Made by a program: the position numbers and the translations under genes
Notes under the pieces: generated by a model
What the model saw: the letters and a program-made list of their open reading frames with translations, nothing else
What the model was told of the DNA's origin: nothing
Databases searched by the model: none
Shown: positions 22,027 to 33,111 of the stretch, piece by piece
Layout: each line of letters begins with the position of its first letter
Position numbering within the stretch: position 1 is the stretch's first letter
Assembly (NCBI RefSeq): GCF_016722785.1
Contig: NZ_JAEQNE010000004.1
Coordinates: 372,278 to 436,277 of the forward strand
DNA from: Ramlibacter monticola
GTDB lineage: Bacteria; Pseudomonadota; Gammaproteobacteria; Burkholderiales; Burkholderiaceae_C
Direction of reading: 5' to 3'
Length of the DNA stretch: 64,000 bases

Positions 22027-22782
22027 ATGACCGGCTGGCAGACGCTCCTGTACAAGGAAGTGCTGCGCTTCTGGAAGGTGAGCTTCCAGACCGTGGCCGC
22101 GCCCGTGCTCACGGCGCTGCTGTACCTGCTGATCTTCGGGCACGTGCTGCAGGACCACGTGAAGGTCTACGACCGCATCAGCTACACCGCCTTCCTGGTG
22201 CCCGGCCTGGTGATGATGAGCGTGCTGCAGAATTCCTTCGCCAACAGCTCCTCGTCGCTGATCCAGAGCAAGATCATGGGCAACCTGGTCTTCGTGCTGC
22301 TCACGCCGCTGTCGCACTGGAGCTGGTTCATCGCCTACGTCGGCTCCTCCATCGCGCGCGGCCTGTGCGTGGGCCTGGGCGTGTTCCTGGTGACCGTGTG
22401 GTTCACGCAGGTGAGCTTCGCCGCCCCGCTGTGGATCCTGGTGTTCGCCTTCCTGGGCGCCGGCATGCTGGGCGCGCTGGGCCTCATCGCGGGGCTGTGG
22501 GCCGAGAAGTTCGACCAGATGGCGGCCTTCCAGAACTTCATCATCATGCCGATGACCTTCCTGTCCGGCGTGTTCTATTCGATCCATTCGCTGCCGGAGT
22601 TCTGGCAGCGCGTGAGCCACCTCAACCCCTTCTTCTACATGATCGACGGCTTCCGCTACGGCTTCTTCGGCGTCAGCGACGTGTCGCCCTGGCTCAGCCT
22701 GGCGATCGTCGGCAGCGCCATGCTGGGCGTGAGCGCCGTCGCCGTCCACCTGCTGCGCATCGGCTACAAGATCCGCGGCTGA
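22027..22782 (+). CDS. ABC-2 type exporter permease (YadH-like)
   Basis: A 251-residue permease with six predicted membrane helices. Family features are the amphipathic N-terminus [20 protein letters not shown], the [23 protein letters not shown] segment and the late [27 protein letters not shown] motif. The ATG at 22027 comes directly after the hairpin repeat. It is the partner of the ATPase at 20949 and resembles E. coli YadGH. The substrate is unknown. Confidence 0.9.
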   Translation: MTGWQTLLYKEVLRFWKVSFQTVAAPVLTALLYLLIFGHVLQDHVKVYDRISYTAFLVPGLVMMSVLQNSFANSSSSLIQSKIMGNLVFVLLTPLSHWSWFIAYVGSSIARGLCVGLGVFLVTVWFTQVSFAAPLWILVFAFLGAGMLGALGLIAGLWAEKFDQMAAFQNFIIMPMTFLSGVFYSIHSLPEFWQRVSHLNPFFYMIDGFRYGFFGVSDVSPWLSLAIVGSAMLGVSAVAVHLLRIGYKIRG

Positions 22783-22802
22783 AACATTCGAAAGAGATCC
22801 CC

Positions 22803-23048
22803 ATGACCGCCGACGAACTGCGCTCCGTCATCGCCGCCAGCCTGCCCTGCGACCACCTCGAGGTCGACGGCGACGGCCGCCACTGGCAGGCGGTGATCGT
22901 GTCGGCCGAGTTCGATGGTTTGCGTCGAATCCAGCGGCACCAGAAGGTGTACGCGACCCTTGGTGCGAGAATGCAGAACGACGAGGTGCACGCCTTGTCG
23001 ATGCAGACCTTCACGCCCCAGGAGTGGGCGGCACTACAGCAACCCTGA
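22803..23048 (+). CDS. ibaG: BolA family protein (IbaG/YrbA-like)
   Basis: An 81-residue BolA-fold protein with the conserved core [20 protein letters not shown], the [16 protein letters not shown] helix and the [16 protein letters not shown] end. The His in QRHQKVY is the residue expected to help bind a glutaredoxin-shared Fe-S cluster. It sits between an ABC permease and murA, as yrbA does in many proteobacteria. The symbol is by position and similarity. Confidence 0.88.
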   Translation: MTADELRSVIAASLPCDHLEVDGDGRHWQAVIVSAEFDGLRRIQRHQKVYATLGARMQNDEVHALSMQTFTPQEWAALQQP

Positions 23049-23053
23049 AGCCC

Positions 23054-24319
<1,266 letters not shown>

Positions 24320-24320
24320 T

Positions 24321-24398
24321 CCCCGAAGCGCCTGCGGCGCCTCCCGCCCAGGGGGGCGCCGCCAGCGGCCCGGCCAGGCCGGTTCCGCGGTGGCACTG
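24321..24398. repeat. Intergenic repeat, family B, copy 1 (before hisG)
   Basis: A 78-bp GC-rich unit starting CCCCGAAGCGCCTGCGGCGC and ending in CCGGTTCCGCGGTGGCACT. It is nearly identical to 25106-25182. It contains a small hairpin (GCGCCTGCGGCGC) and a GGGGGGCGCC block. The two copies flank hisG. Confidence 0.75.
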
Positions 24399-24425
24399 GA
24401 ATGACGCCTGCGGGCGTTCGATGCA

Positions 24426-25100
24426 ATGGCTCCAATGAGTTCCCCGGACAAGCCCTCCCTGACCCTCGCCCTGTCCAAGGGCCGCATCTTCGACGAGACC
24501 CTGCCGCTGCTGAAGGCGGCCGGGATCGAGGTGCTGGAAGACCCCGAGAAGTCGCGCAAGCTGATCATCGGCACGACCAACCCCGACCTGCGGGTGGTGC
24601 TGGTGCGGGCGACCGACGTGCCCACCTACGTGCAGTACGGCGGCGCCGACCTCGGCGTGACGGGCAAGGACACGCTGATCGAGCACGGGGGACAGGGCCT
24701 CTACCAGCCGCTGGACCTGTGCATCGCCAAGTGCCGGGTGAGCGTGGCCGTGCGCTCCGACTTCGACTACGCCTCCGCCGTGCGCCAGGGCGCGCGCCTG
24801 AAGGTGGCCACCAAGTACACCAGCATCGCGCGCGACTTCTTCGCCGCCAAGGGCGTGCACGTGGACCTGATCAAGCTCTATGGCTCCATGGAGCTGGCGC
24901 CGCTGACCGGGCTGGCCGACGCCATCGTGGACCTGGTGTCCACGGGCGGCACGCTGAAGGCCAACAACCTGGTCGAGGTCGAGCGCATCATGGACATCAG
25001 CTCGCGCCTGGTGGTCAACCAGGCCGCGCTGAAGCTGAAGCAGGAACCGATCCGCCATTTGATCGACGTCTTCGCCAGGACCGTCGCTGCCCGGAATTGA
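24426..25100 (+). CDS. hisG: ATP phosphoribosyltransferase, short form
   Basis: Catalyses the first step of histidine synthesis (ATP + PRPP). At 224 residues it is the short form of HisG, which lacks the C-terminal regulatory domain and normally needs HisZ, which is not in this window. Motifs are [33 protein letters not shown] and the PRPP-binding [21 protein letters not shown]. The start could be 24426 or the ATG three codons later. It is flanked on both sides by the family B repeat. Confidence 0.95.
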   Translation: MAPMSSPDKPSLTLALSKGRIFDETLPLLKAAGIEVLEDPEKSRKLIIGTTNPDLRVVLVRATDVPTYVQYGGADLGVTGKDTLIEHGGQGLYQPLDLCIAKCRVSVAVRSDFDYASAVRQGARLKVATKYTSIARDFFAAKGVHVDLIKLYGSMELAPLTGLADAIVDLVSTGGTLKANNLVEVERIMDISSRLVVNQAALKLKQEPIRHLIDVFARTVAARN

Positions 25101-25105
25101 CCCAC

Positions 25106-25182
25106 CCCCGAAGCGCCTTCGGCGCCTCCCCCTCAAGGGGGCGCCACCAGCGGCCCGGCCAAGCCGGTTCCGCGGTGGCACC
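25106..25182. repeat. Intergenic repeat, family B, copy 2 (after hisG)
   Basis: Second copy of the unit at 24321-24398. It starts CCCCGAAGCGCCTTCGGCGC, just after the hisG stop, and ends CCGGTTCCGCGGTGGCAC. The changes in the small hairpin (CCTGCGG versus CCTTCGG) keep the pairing. Confidence 0.75.
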
Positions 25183-25200
25183 CGAAAAGATCTGCCCCAG

Positions 25201-26520
25201 ATGACTAATGTCGCCCGCCCCCTCCGCCTCGCCACCCGCGACGCCGGCTTCGATGCCGCGCTGAAGGCGCGCCTGCACTGGTCCGCGGACACCGACGCCG
25301 GCATCGAGCAGGCCGTGGCGGGCATCCTCGCCGACGTGCAGCAGCGCGGCGATGCGGCGGTGCTCGAATACACCAACCGCTTCGACGGCACCGCGGCGAA
25401 GTCGGTGCAGGACTTCCTGCTGCGGCCGGCCGAACTGAAGGCCGCCTTCGAGGGCCTGCCCGCGAAGCAGCGCGACGCGCTCGAGTCCGCAGCGCAGCGC
25501 GTGCGCGCCTACCACGAGGCCCAGAAGAGGGCTTCCGGGGAGAGCTGGAGCTATCGCGACGCCGACGGCACGCTGCTGGGGCAGAAGGTCACGCCGTTGG
25601 ACCGGGTCGGCATCTACGTGCCGGGCGGCAAGGCTGCCTATCCGTCGTCCGTGCTGATGAACGCCATCCCGGCGCAGGTCGCCGGCGTGGGCGAGATCGT
25701 CATGGTGGTGCCCACGCCGCGCGGCGAGAAGAACCCGCTGGTGCTGGCCGCGGCGTACGTGGCGGGCGTCACCCGGGCCTTCACCATCGGCGGCGCCCAG
25801 GCCGTCGGCGCGCTGGCCTACGGCACCGAAACCGTGCCGCGCGTGGACAAGATCACCGGCCCCGGCAACGCCTATGTCGCCAGCGCCAAGCGCCGCGTGT
25901 TCGGCCAGGTCGGCATCGACATGATCGCCGGGCCCAGCGAGATCCTGGTGCTGGCCGACGGCAGTACGCCGGCCGACTGGGTGGCCATGGACCTGTTCTC
26001 GCAGGCCGAGCACGACGAACTGGCGCAGAGCATCCTGCTGTGCCCGGACGCGGCCTACATCGAGCAGGTGCAGGCGGCGATCGACCGCATGCTGCCGGAG
26101 ATGCCGCGCGCCGAAATCATCGCGAAGTCGCTCACCGGGCGTGGCGCGCTGATCCACACCCGCGACCTGGAAGAGGCCTGCGAGATCAGCAACCGCATCG
26201 CACCGGAGCACCTGGAGATCGCGAGCCACGAGCCGCACCGGTGGGAGCCGCTGCTGCGCCATGCCGGGGCGATCTTCCTGGGCGCGTACACCAGCGAGTC
26301 GCTGGGCGACTATTGCGCGGGCCCCAACCACGTGCTGCCCACGTCGACCACCGCGCGCTTTTCCAGCCCGCTGGGCGTGTACGACTTCCAGAAGCGCAGC
26401 AGCCTGATCGAGGTGAGCGAAGCTGGCGCCCAGACCCTGGGCACCATCGCCGCCGAACTCGCCTACGGCGAAGGCCTCCAGGCCCATGCCCGGGCGGCGG
26501 AGCTGCGGCTGAAACGCTGA
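25201..26520 (+). CDS. hisD: Histidinol dehydrogenase
   Basis: Oxidises histidinol to histidine in two NAD-linked steps. It is 439 residues. Visible signatures are [52 protein letters not shown] (Zn-site Gln/His) and [21 protein letters not shown] (active-site Glu-His). Downstream, before hisC, lies a 133-bp hairpin repeat. Confidence 0.97.
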   Translation: MTNVARPLRLATRDAGFDAALKARLHWSADTDAGIEQAVAGILADVQQRGDAAVLEYTNRFDGTAAKSVQDFLLRPAELKAAFEGLPAKQRDALESAAQRVRAYHEAQKRASGESWSYRDADGTLLGQKVTPLDRVGIYVPGGKAAYPSSVLMNAIPAQVAGVGEIVMVVPTPRGEKNPLVLAAAYVAGVTRAFTIGGAQAVGALAYGTETVPRVDKITGPGNAYVASAKRRVFGQVGIDMIAGPSEILVLADGSTPADWVAMDLFSQAEHDELAQSILLCPDAAYIEQVQAAIDRMLPEMPRAEIIAKSLTGRGALIHTRDLEEACEISNRIAPEHLEIASHEPHRWEPLLRHAGAIFLGAYTSESLGDYCAGPNHVLPTSTTARFSSPLGVYDFQKRSSLIEVSEAGAQTLGTIAAELAYGEGLQAHARAAELRLKR

Positions 26521-26528
26521 TCCCGAAG

Positions 26529-26661
26529 AAAACCGAACAGCCGAACGCAGAGGGCGCAGAGGATCCGCAGAGGACGCAGAAAATACCTTTGAAGTATTCT
26601 CTGGAGTCTTCTGCGTCCTTTGCGTAATCTTTGCGCCCTCTGCGTTCGGCTGCCTGGTTTT
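26529..26661. repeat. 133-bp hairpin repeat, GCAGAGG family, copy 2
   Basis: The left arm begins AAAACCGAACAGCCGAACGC and the right arm ends GCGTTCGGCTGCCTGGTTTT. Between them are CGCAGAGG-type words and a central AATACCTTTGAAGTATT hairpin tip. It lies in the hisD-hisC gap, so the his mRNA would carry it as a long stem. Confidence 0.8.
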
Positions 26662-26671
26662 GATTTTCCCC

Positions 26672-27748
26672 ATGATCGCCTCCCTCGAAAAACTCATCGC
26701 CGCCCGCATCCGCCAGGACGTGCAGGGCATGCACGCCTATGCCGTCCAGGATTCGAGGGGCATGGTGAAGCTGGATGCGATGGAGAATCCGCACCGCTTG
26801 CCGGCGCCCCTGCAGAAGGAACTGGGCGAGCGCCTCGCCGCCGTCGCCCTGAACCGCTATCCCGGCGAGCGCATCGAGGACCTGCGCACGGCGCTGGCCA
26901 GGCACGCGCAGCTGCCCGACGGCTGCGCCCTGATGCTGGGCAACGGCTCGGACGAACTGATCGCCCTGCTGGCGCTGGCCTGCGACGTGCCCGGCGCGAC
27001 AATCCTGGCGCCGCAGCCCGGCTTCGTCATGTACGCCATGAGCGCCCAGCTGCAGGGCCTGCGCTTCGTCGGCGTGGACCTCACCCCCGACTTCGAGCTC
27101 GATGGGAAGGCGATGCTGGAGGCAATCGCGCTGCACCAGCCGGCGATCGTCTACCTTGCCTACCCGAACAACCCCACGGCCAACCTCTGGGACGACGCCA
27201 CCATCGAGAAGATCGTGCGGGCCGCGCCCGGCTTGGTGGTGATCGACGAGGCCTACCAGCCCTTCTCCAGCCGCAGCTACCTGGACCGCCTGGCGCAGCA
27301 CGAGCACGTGCTGCTGATGCGCACCCTCAGCAAGTTCGGCCTCGCCGGGGTGCGCATCGGCTACATGATGGGGCGCGCGGAACTGATCGCCCAGGTCGAC
27401 AAGGTCCGCCCGCCCTACAACGTGAGCGTGCTGAACGCCGAGGCCGCGCTGTTCGCGCTGGAGCACGAGGACGTGTTCGCCGCCCAGGCCGCGGACCTGA
27501 AGCGCGAGCGCGAGCGCCTGCAGGAGGCGCTGAAGGACATGGGCCTGAAGGCCTGGCCCAGCGACGCCAACATGATCCTGGTGCGCGTGCCCGACCCGGC
27601 GCGCAGCTTCGAGGGCCTGAAGGCGCGCAAGGTGCTGGTCAAGAACGTTTCTAGAATGCACCCATTGCTGGCCGGCTGCCTGCGACTGACCGTCGGCACC
27701 GCCGAAGAGAACACCCAGCTGCTCGCCGCCCTGAGATCCACCCTATGA
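26672..27748 (+). CDS. hisC: Histidinol-phosphate aminotransferase
   Basis: A PLP-dependent class I/II aminotransferase, 358 residues. Motifs are [12 protein letters not shown] at the N-terminus, the [18 protein letters not shown]-phosphate region, [26 protein letters not shown] (Asp/Tyr) and [18 protein letters not shown] with the Schiff-base Lys in SKFG. The stop overlaps the hisB ATG. An in-frame ATG at 26660 lies inside the repeat arm and is not preferred. Confidence 0.95.
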   Translation: MIASLEKLIAARIRQDVQGMHAYAVQDSRGMVKLDAMENPHRLPAPLQKELGERLAAVALNRYPGERIEDLRTALARHAQLPDGCALMLGNGSDELIALLALACDVPGATILAPQPGFVMYAMSAQLQGLRFVGVDLTPDFELDGKAMLEAIALHQPAIVYLAYPNNPTANLWDDATIEKIVRAAPGLVVIDEAYQPFSSRSYLDRLAQHEHVLLMRTLSKFGLAGVRIGYMMGRAELIAQVDKVRPPYNVSVLNAEAALFALEHEDVFAAQAADLKRERERLQEALKDMGLKAWPSDANMILVRVPDPARSFEGLKARKVLVKNVSRMHPLLAGCLRLTVGTAEENTQLLAALRSTL

Positions 27749-28362
27749 GAACCGCTGAAAGTCCAATGAGTCAGCTCCGGCAGGCGGAGGTGACCCGCAA
27801 CACGGCGGAAACCCAGATCACCGTCCGGCTCAACCTCGACGGCACCGGCCAGGCCCGGCTCGCCACCGGCATCGGCTTCTTCGACCACATGCTGGACCAG
27901 ATCGCCCGCCACGGGCTGATCGACCTGGAGATCGACGCCAAGGGCGACCTGCACATCGACGGCCACCACACGGTGGAAGACGTCGGCATCACCCTGGGGC
28001 AGGCGGTCTACAAGGCGGTGGGCGACAAGAAGGGCATCCGCCGCTACGGCCACGCCTACGTGCCGCTGGACGAGGCCCTGTCGCGCGTCGTCATCGACTT
28101 CTCGGGCCGGCCGGGCCTGGTGATGAACGTGCCGTTCAAGAGCGGCATGATCGGCACCTTCGACACCCAGCTGGCCCACGAATTCTTCCAGGGCTTCGCC
28201 AACCACGCCTTCGTGACGCTGCACATCGACAACCTGCGCGGCGAGAACGCGCACCACCAGTGCGAGACGGTGTTCAAGGCCTTCGCCCGGGCGCTGCGCT
28301 CCGCGCTGGAGCTCGACCCGCGCGCCGCCGGCACGATTCCTTCGACGAAGGGCTCGCTTTGA
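27745..28362 (+). CDS. hisB: Imidazoleglycerol-phosphate dehydratase
   Basis: The monofunctional HisB, 205 residues without the phosphatase domain found in enterics. Mn-binding His/Glu motifs are visible: [48 protein letters not shown] and [19 protein letters not shown]. The ATG overlaps the hisC stop. A second ATG seven codons later (27766) is an alternative. The stop codon begins a family C intergenic repeat. Confidence 0.96.
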   Translation: MRTAESPMSQLRQAEVTRNTAETQITVRLNLDGTGQARLATGIGFFDHMLDQIARHGLIDLEIDAKGDLHIDGHHTVEDVGITLGQAVYKAVGDKKGIRRYGHAYVPLDEALSRVVIDFSGRPGLVMNVPFKSGMIGTFDTQLAHEFFQGFANHAFVTLHIDNLRGENAHHQCETVFKAFARALRSALELDPRAAGTIPSTKGSL

Positions 28363-28415
28363 GCGCCGCCCGGCCGCCCGAAGGCGCCCGCGCCGGAGCG
28401 CTCCCCCCGGAGGTG
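28360..28415. repeat. Intergenic repeat, family C, copy 1 (hisB-hisH)
   Basis: The segment TGAGCGCCGCCCGGCCGCCC followed by GAAGGCGC is shared, with one difference in the first 28 bases, with 38366-38393. In both places the repeat begins exactly at a stop codon. It ends in a purine-rich GGAGG that serves the next gene as ribosome site. Confidence 0.6.
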
Positions 28416-28420
28416 CACCC

Positions 28421-29068
28421 GTGACCAGGACGGTCGCCGTCGTCGACTACGGCATGGGCAACCTGCGCTCCGTCTCGCAGGCGGTCCTGCACGTCGCCCA
28501 GGGCAGCGGGCTGCAGGCCGTGATCACCTCGCGTCCGGAAGAGGTGCGCGCGGCCGAACGCGTGGTGCTCCCGGGGCAGGGCGCCATGCCCGATTGCATG
28601 CGCGAGCTGCGCGAGTCCGGCCTGCTGGAGCCGGTGCTGGAGGCCGCCGCGACCAAGCCCCTGTTCGGGGTCTGCGTCGGCATGCAGATGCTGCTGGATC
28701 GAAGCGAGGAAGGGCCCACTGACGGCCTGGGCCTGATCCATGGCGAGGTCGTGCGCTTTCGGCTCGAAGGTCAGCGGCAGCCCGATGGCAGCCGCTACAA
28801 GGTGCCGCAAATGGGCTGGAACCGCGTGCGGCAGGCCCGGGGGCATGCGATCTGGGAGGGCGTGCCGGATGGCAGCTGGTTCTATTTCGTCCATTCCTTC
28901 TACGCCAGTCCGTCGGACCCGCGCCACAGCGTTGGGGAATCCGAGTACGGCGGCCGCTTTACCTGTGCGGTGGCCCGCGATAACATTTTTGCGACCCAGT
29001 TCCACCCGGAAAAAAGCGCCGACCAGGGTCTGGCGCTCTATCGCAACTTCCTGCACTGGAATCCCTGA
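28421..29068 (+). CDS. hisH: Imidazole glycerol phosphate synthase, glutaminase subunit
   Basis: A 215-residue class I glutamine amidotransferase that feeds ammonia to HisF. It begins [14 protein letters not shown]. The nucleophile Cys is in [15 protein letters not shown]. The His-Glu of the triad is in [13 protein letters not shown]. The PQMGWNRV motif faces HisF. The start is GTG at 28421, with GGAGG nine bases upstream inside the family C repeat. hisF is not adjacent: hisA and a gene relic lie between. Confidence 0.96.
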   Translation: MTRTVAVVDYGMGNLRSVSQAVLHVAQGSGLQAVITSRPEEVRAAERVVLPGQGAMPDCMRELRESGLLEPVLEAAATKPLFGVCVGMQMLLDRSEEGPTDGLGLIHGEVVRFRLEGQRQPDGSRYKVPQMGWNRVRQARGHAIWEGVPDGSWFYFVHSFYASPSDPRHSVGESEYGGRFTCAVARDNIFATQFHPEKSADQGLALYRNFLHWNP

Positions 29069-29113
29069 CCGATCACCCGCCGCAGCCCGCGGCGGCCGCC
29101 CTCCCACTCCCCC

Positions 29114-29860
29114 ATGCTCCTGATCCCTGCGATTGACCTGAAAGACGGCCACTGCGTACGCCTCAAACAGGGCGACATGGACCAGGCAACCACCTTCAGC
29201 GAGGACCCCGCCGCCATGGCGCGGACCTGGCTGGAGCGCGGTGCCCGGCGCCTCCACCTGGTGGACCTGAACGGCGCGTTCGCCGGCAAGCCCGTGAACT
29301 TCACGGCCGTGCGTTCCATCCTCAAGGCCGTGGGCGAGGAGATTCCCGTGCAGCTGGGAGGCGGCATCCGCGACCTCGACACGATCGAGAAGTACATCGA
29401 CGGCGGCCTGCGCTACGTGATCATCGGCACCGCCGCGGTCAAGAACCCCGGCTTCCTGAAGGATGCGTGCACGGCCTTCGGCGGGCACATCATCGTGGGC
29501 CTCGACGCCAAGGACGGCAAGGTCGCCACCGACGGCTGGAGCAAGCTCACCGGCCACGAGGTCGTCGACCTGGCCCGCAAGTTCGAGGACTGGGGCGTCG
29601 AGTCCATCATCTACACCGACATCGGCCGCGACGGCATGCTCTCCGGCATCAACATCGATGCGACGGTGAAGCTCGCCCAGTCGCTGTCGATCCCCGTGAT
29701 CGCCTCCGGCGGCCTGTCCTCGATGACCGACATCGAGAAGCTGTGCGCGGTCGAGGGCGAGGGCGTCGAGGGCGTGATCTGCGGCCGCGCGATCTATTCC
29801 GGCGACCTCGATTTCGCGCAGGCGCAGGCCCGTGCCGACGAACTGAACGGCAACGGCTGA
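29114..29860 (+). CDS. hisA: ProFAR isomerase
   Basis: A beta/alpha barrel isomerase of histidine synthesis, 248 residues. The N-terminus [20 protein letters not shown] carries the general acid/base Asp8, and the second catalytic Asp is in [12 protein letters not shown]. Phosphate-binding turns appear in [13 protein letters not shown] and [15 protein letters not shown]. It is separated from hisF by about 590 bases that contain a truncated ATPase gene and a hairpin. Confidence 0.96.
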   Translation: MLLIPAIDLKDGHCVRLKQGDMDQATTFSEDPAAMARTWLERGARRLHLVDLNGAFAGKPVNFTAVRSILKAVGEEIPVQLGGGIRDLDTIEKYIDGGLRYVIIGTAAVKNPGFLKDACTAFGGHIIVGLDAKDGKVATDGWSKLTGHEVVDLARKFEDWGVESIIYTDIGRDGMLSGINIDATVKLAQSLSIPVIASGGLSSMTDIEKLCAVEGEGVEGVICGRAIYSGDLDFAQAQARADELNGNG

Positions 29861-29873
29861 GCCCGGAGCCGGC

Positions 29874-30395
29874 GTGCTGCGGACGCTGGCCATCGCCAAC
29901 TACCGCTCGCTGCGGCACCTGCTGGTGCCGCTGGGGCAGCTGACCCTGATCACGGGGCCCAACGGCAGCGGAAAGTCCAGCGTGTACCGCGCATTGCGCC
30001 TGCTGGCCGACACGGCCCACGGCGGCGTGGTGCGCTCGCTGGCCCGCGAGGGCGGGCTGCCTTCCGTGCTGTGGGCCGGCCCGGAGCGGATTTTCGCCGC
30101 CATGTGCCGCGGCGAGCAGGAGGTGCAGGGCACGCGCCGCAACGAGCCGGTCCACCTGCGCCTCGGCTTCGCCGGCGAGGGGCCCACCGACTTCGGCTAC
30201 GCCATCGACGTCGGCCTGCCCGTGCCGGTGCCGCGCTCCCTGTTCGGGCAGGATCCCGAGATCAAGGTGGAGGCCGTCTGGAGCGGACCGGTGCTGCGTC
30301 CGTCCACCGCGCTGGACGCCAAAGCCGCAAAGAACATCCTGGAAAAGGTCTTCTTTCGCGGCTTTGGCTGCTGCTTTCCGCGGTTTTTGCGTTAA
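29874..30395 (+). pseudogene. Truncated AAA-family ATPase (AAA_21/RecF-like N-terminus)
   Basis: The frame encodes 173 residues. The first 145 or so look like the N-terminal half of a RecF/SMC-type ATPase: LRTLAIANYRSLRHLLVPLG, then Walker A GPNGSGKSSVYRALRLL, then further beta-rich sequence. No ABC signature, Walker B or C-terminal half is present, whereas relatives are usually over 350 residues. From about codon 149 the reading frame passes through a hairpin (30318-30368) and ends in FFRGFGCCFPRFLR, which looks like translated repeat, not protein. The GTG start is 14 bases past hisA. It is most simply a 3'-deleted relic within the his operon. Confidence 0.65.
30318..30368. repeat. Short hairpin element at the broken end of the ATPase gene
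   Basis: GCCAAAGCCGCAAAGAA (30318-30334) pairs with TTCTTTCGCGGCTTTGGC (30351-30368), with one extra base in the right arm. The loop is 16 bases. A similar word, TTTCCGCGGTTTTTGCG, follows to about 30392. It resembles the GCAGAGG hairpin family in style but not clearly in sequence. Confidence 0.55.
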
Positions 30396-30449
30396 ACCTG
30401 CCGGTTCACGCTCGATACGCCATTTCGCCGCCTTCGTAGAATCCCGACC

Positions 30450-31229
30450 ATGCTGGCCAAACGCATCATTCCCTGCCTGGACGTCACCGGCGGCCGGGTC
30501 GTCAAGGGCGTCAACTTCGTGGAGCTGCGCGACGCCGGGGACCCGGTGGAGATCGCCGCCCGCTACAACGAGCAGGGCGCCGACGAACTGACCTTCCTGG
30601 ACATCACCGCCACCAGCGACGGCCGCGACCTGATCCTGCACATCATCGAGGCCGTCGCCTCGCAGGTGTTCATCCCCCTCACCGTGGGCGGCGGCGTGCG
30701 CACGGTGGAAGACGTGCGCCGGCTGCTCAACGCCGGGGCCGACAAGACCAGCTTCAATTCGGCGGCGATCGCCAATCCGGACGTGATCTCCGCCGCCTCG
30801 GCCCGGTATGGCGCCCAGTGCATCGTGGTCGCCATCGACGCCAAGCGCCGAAGCGCGGAAGAGGCCGCCCTCCGCGGCCCCGGCTGGGACGTCTACAGCC
30901 ACGGCGGCCGCCGCAACACCGGCCTGGACGCGGTCGCCTGGGCCACCGAGATGGCCGGCCGCGGCGCCGGCGAGATCCTGCTGACCAGCATGGACCGCGA
31001 CGGCACCAAGTCCGGCTTCGACCTGGAACTGACCCGGGCGGTGGCCGATGCGGTGCCGGTGCCGGTGATCGCCTCCGGCGGGGTCGGCAACCTGGACCAC
31101 CTGGCCGACGGCGTCCAGCAGGGCGGCGCGGACGCGGTGCTGGCCGCCAGCATCTTCCACTACGGCGAGTACACGGTCGCCCAGGCCAAGGCGCGGATGG
31201 CCGAGCGCGGGATCGCGGTGCGGCTGTAG
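30450..31229 (+). CDS. hisF: Imidazole glycerol phosphate synthase, cyclase subunit
   Basis: The barrel enzyme that makes IGP and AICAR with ammonia from HisH. It is 259 residues. The N-terminus [20 protein letters not shown] contains catalytic Asp11, and the second Asp is in [17 protein letters not shown]. Phosphate sites are [15 protein letters not shown] and [19 protein letters not shown] box precedes the ATG, but no clear -35 is seen, so independent initiation is only a possibility. Confidence 0.97.
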   Translation: MLAKRIIPCLDVTGGRVVKGVNFVELRDAGDPVEIAARYNEQGADELTFLDITATSDGRDLILHIIEAVASQVFIPLTVGGGVRTVEDVRRLLNAGADKTSFNSAAIANPDVISAASARYGAQCIVVAIDAKRRSAEEAALRGPGWDVYSHGGRRNTGLDAVAWATEMAGRGAGEILLTSMDRDGTKSGFDLELTRAVADAVPVPVIASGGVGNLDHLADGVQQGGADAVLAASIFHYGEYTVAQAKARMAERGIAVRL

Positions 31230-31272
31230 GCCGGGGAACGGTCCGCCCCGCCCCATGGGGGACAATAGACCC

Positions 31273-31665
31273 ATGAACTGGCTGGACGAAGTCAAGTGGG
31301 ACGCGCAGGGCCTCGTGCCCGTGATCGCGCAGGAGGCGGCGACCGGCGACGTGCTGATGTTCGCCTGGATGGACCGCGCGGCGCTGCAGAAGACCGCCGA
31401 ACTCGGGCGGGCCGTGTATTTCAGCCGCTCGCGCGGCAAGCTGTGGTTCAAGGGCGAGGAGTCCGGCCACGTGCAGCAGGTGCACGAGATCCGCATGGAC
31501 TGCGACAACGACGTGCTGCTGCTGAAGGTGACGCAACTCGGGCACGACCCTTCCATCGCCTGCCACACCGGCCGCCACAGCTGCTTCTTCCAGGTCTGGC
31601 GCGACGGCGCCTGGCACGCGGTCGAGCCGGTCTTGAAAGACCCGTCCACCATCTACACCTCATGA
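31273..31665 (+). CDS. hisI: Phosphoribosyl-AMP cyclohydrolase
   Basis: A 130-residue monofunctional HisI, not fused to HisE. Metal-binding motifs are [18 protein letters not shown] (DCDND) and [11 protein letters not shown] (Cys, Cys). [14 protein letters not shown] and [17 protein letters not shown] are family blocks. It hydrolyses the purine ring of PR-AMP. The stop overlaps the hisE ATG. Confidence 0.96.
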   Translation: MNWLDEVKWDAQGLVPVIAQEAATGDVLMFAWMDRAALQKTAELGRAVYFSRSRGKLWFKGEESGHVQQVHEIRMDCDNDVLLLKVTQLGHDPSIACHTGRHSCFFQVWRDGAWHAVEPVLKDPSTIYTS

Positions 31666-32033
31666 GCATGCCTGCCACCGACACCCTGGCCCGCCTGGCC
31701 GAAGTCATCGAAAGCCGCAAGCCGGCCAATGGGGGCGATCCCGAATCCAGCTACGTGGCGCGCCTGCTGCACAAGGGCCCGGACGCCTTCCTGAAGAAGA
31801 TCGGCGAGGAGGCGACCGAGGTCGTCATGGCGGCCAAGGACGCCGACCACGGCGGCGACCCGAAGAAGCTGGTCGGCGAGGTGGCCGACCTCTGGTTCCA
31901 CTCCATGATCGCGCTGGCGCACTACGGGCTGACGCCGGCCGACGTCGTCGCCGAACTGCAGCGGCGCGAAGGCCTCGGCGGACTCGAGGAAAAGGCGATG
32001 CGCAAGGTGCGCGGGCGCGAAGGCGGCGAATAG
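31662..32033 (+). CDS. hisE: Phosphoribosyl-ATP pyrophosphatase
   Basis: A 123-residue MazG-like all-alpha pyrophosphohydrolase, separate from HisI. The Mg-binding Glu/Asp set is visible in [16 protein letters not shown] and [34 protein letters not shown] is the N-terminal family motif. The ATG at 31662 overlaps the hisI stop. It ends the his genes proper; the operon likely reads on into the next genes. Confidence 0.96.
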   Translation: MSMPATDTLARLAEVIESRKPANGGDPESSYVARLLHKGPDAFLKKIGEEATEVVMAAKDADHGGDPKKLVGEVADLWFHSMIALAHYGLTPADVVAELQRREGLGGLEEKAMRKVRGREGGE

Positions 32034-32049
32034 CACGAAGGAGCAGAAC

Positions 32050-32403
32050 ATGGCGGAGACGGACTTCAGGACCCTGGAAGACATGCGCAGCGACCGTTCC
32101 ACGATGCACGTGCTGTACGGCCTGCACACGGTGGCGCCGTTCACGCTGTGGTCGCTGTCGGTGATCGCGCTGATCGTCAACTACGTCAAGCGCTCCGACG
32201 AGGCGGACCGCCTGTACGAGGCGCACCACAGCTACATGATCCGCACCTTCTGGTGGTCGCTGCTGTGGCTCCTGCTCACCGGGCCGCTCTGGTTCCTGCT
32301 GTTCTTCCCCGGCGCGATCGCCTGGACGCTCATCGGGGCCTGGTACATCTACCGCTTCCTGCGCGGCTGGCTGCGCTTCAACGACAATCGCTTCCCCCAG
32401 TGA
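32050..32403 (+). CDS. Small membrane protein, DUF4870-like
   Basis: A 117-residue protein with three hydrophobic segments (about 26-46, 68-86 and 88-106). It has a charged N-terminus, an EAHHSYMIRTFWWSLLWLLL motif, and an IYRFLRGWLRFNDNRF C-terminus. The pattern recalls the DUF4870/Tic20-like group, but I am not certain. It sits between hisE and the HIT gene, an arrangement I recall from related Comamonadaceae. An AAGGAG ribosome site precedes the ATG. Confidence 0.75.
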   Translation: MAETDFRTLEDMRSDRSTMHVLYGLHTVAPFTLWSLSVIALIVNYVKRSDEADRLYEAHHSYMIRTFWWSLLWLLLTGPLWFLLFFPGAIAWTLIGAWYIYRFLRGWLRFNDNRFPQ

Positions 32404-32410
32404 GCACGGC

Positions 32411-32770
32411 ATGACGCACGACCCCGATTGCATCTTCTGCAAGATCGCCGCAGGCAGGATCCCCTCGAAGAAGGTCTACGAGGACGAGGAGATCCTGGTC
32501 TTCCACGACATCCATCCGTGGGCGCCCGTGCACTTCCTGCTGATCCCGAAGCAGCACATCCCCTCGATGGCCCACGTGGAGCCCTCGCACGCCGCCCTGC
32601 TGGGAAAAATGATGAGTCTCGTTCCCGCCCTGGCGAAGCAGGAAGGCTGCCGGCCCTACCCGGAAGGCGGTTTCCGCCTGGTCTGCAACACGGGCGACGA
32701 CGGCGGGCAGGAGGTGCCGCACCTGCACTTCCACGTGATCGGCGGGCCGCGTCCCTGGCTGAAGGGTTGA
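32411..32770 (+). CDS. hinT: HIT family nucleotide hydrolase (HinT-like)
   Basis: A 119-residue histidine-triad protein with the triad HLHFH (His104, His106, His108). It has the N-terminal zinc-type [20 protein letters not shown] and the [13 protein letters not shown] segment typical of HinT, a purine-nucleoside phosphoramidase. It follows the membrane gene by seven bases. The his-HIT-tat order is common in betaproteobacteria. Confidence 0.9.
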   Translation: MTHDPDCIFCKIAAGRIPSKKVYEDEEILVFHDIHPWAPVHFLLIPKQHIPSMAHVEPSHAALLGKMMSLVPALAKQEGCRPYPEGGFRLVCNTGDDGGQEVPHLHFHVIGGPRPWLKG

Positions 32771-32852
32771 ATTAACACGCATCCGCACGGTCGGGCAAGG
32801 GCTGAACTTCCCCTGCGCGACTAGAATCCGAGCAGTAAGACAGGAGAGATCC

Positions 32853-33098
32853 ATGGGTTCGTTTTCCATCTGGCACTGGCTGATCGTGCTGTTGATCGTC
32901 GTGCTCGTGTTCGGCACGAAGAAGCTGAAGAACATCGGGCAGGACCTCGGCGGCGCCGTCAAGGGCTTCAAGGACGGCATGAAGGACGGCAGCCAGCCGG
33001 AAACCCCGGTGCCGCCGTCGAGCCAGGTCACCGCCTCGTCGTCGCAGCCGGCTGCCGACAAGGCGACCATCGACGTCGAAGCCCGCAACAAGTCCTGA
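32853..33098 (+). CDS. tatA: Sec-independent translocase subunit TatA
   Basis: An 81-residue TatA with the short N-terminal helix [19 protein letters not shown], the [14 protein letters not shown] hinge and an amphipathic helix [13 protein letters not shown], then a polar tail. It oligomerises to open the path for folded Tat substrates. A TAGAAT box at 32822 and an AGGAGAG ribosome site precede the ATG. Confidence 0.96.
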   Translation: MGSFSIWHWLIVLLIVVLVFGTKKLKNIGQDLGGAVKGFKDGMKDGSQPETPVPPSSQVTASSSQPAADKATIDVEARNKS

Positions 33099-33111
33099 TC
33101 CTTCCCGGGCA

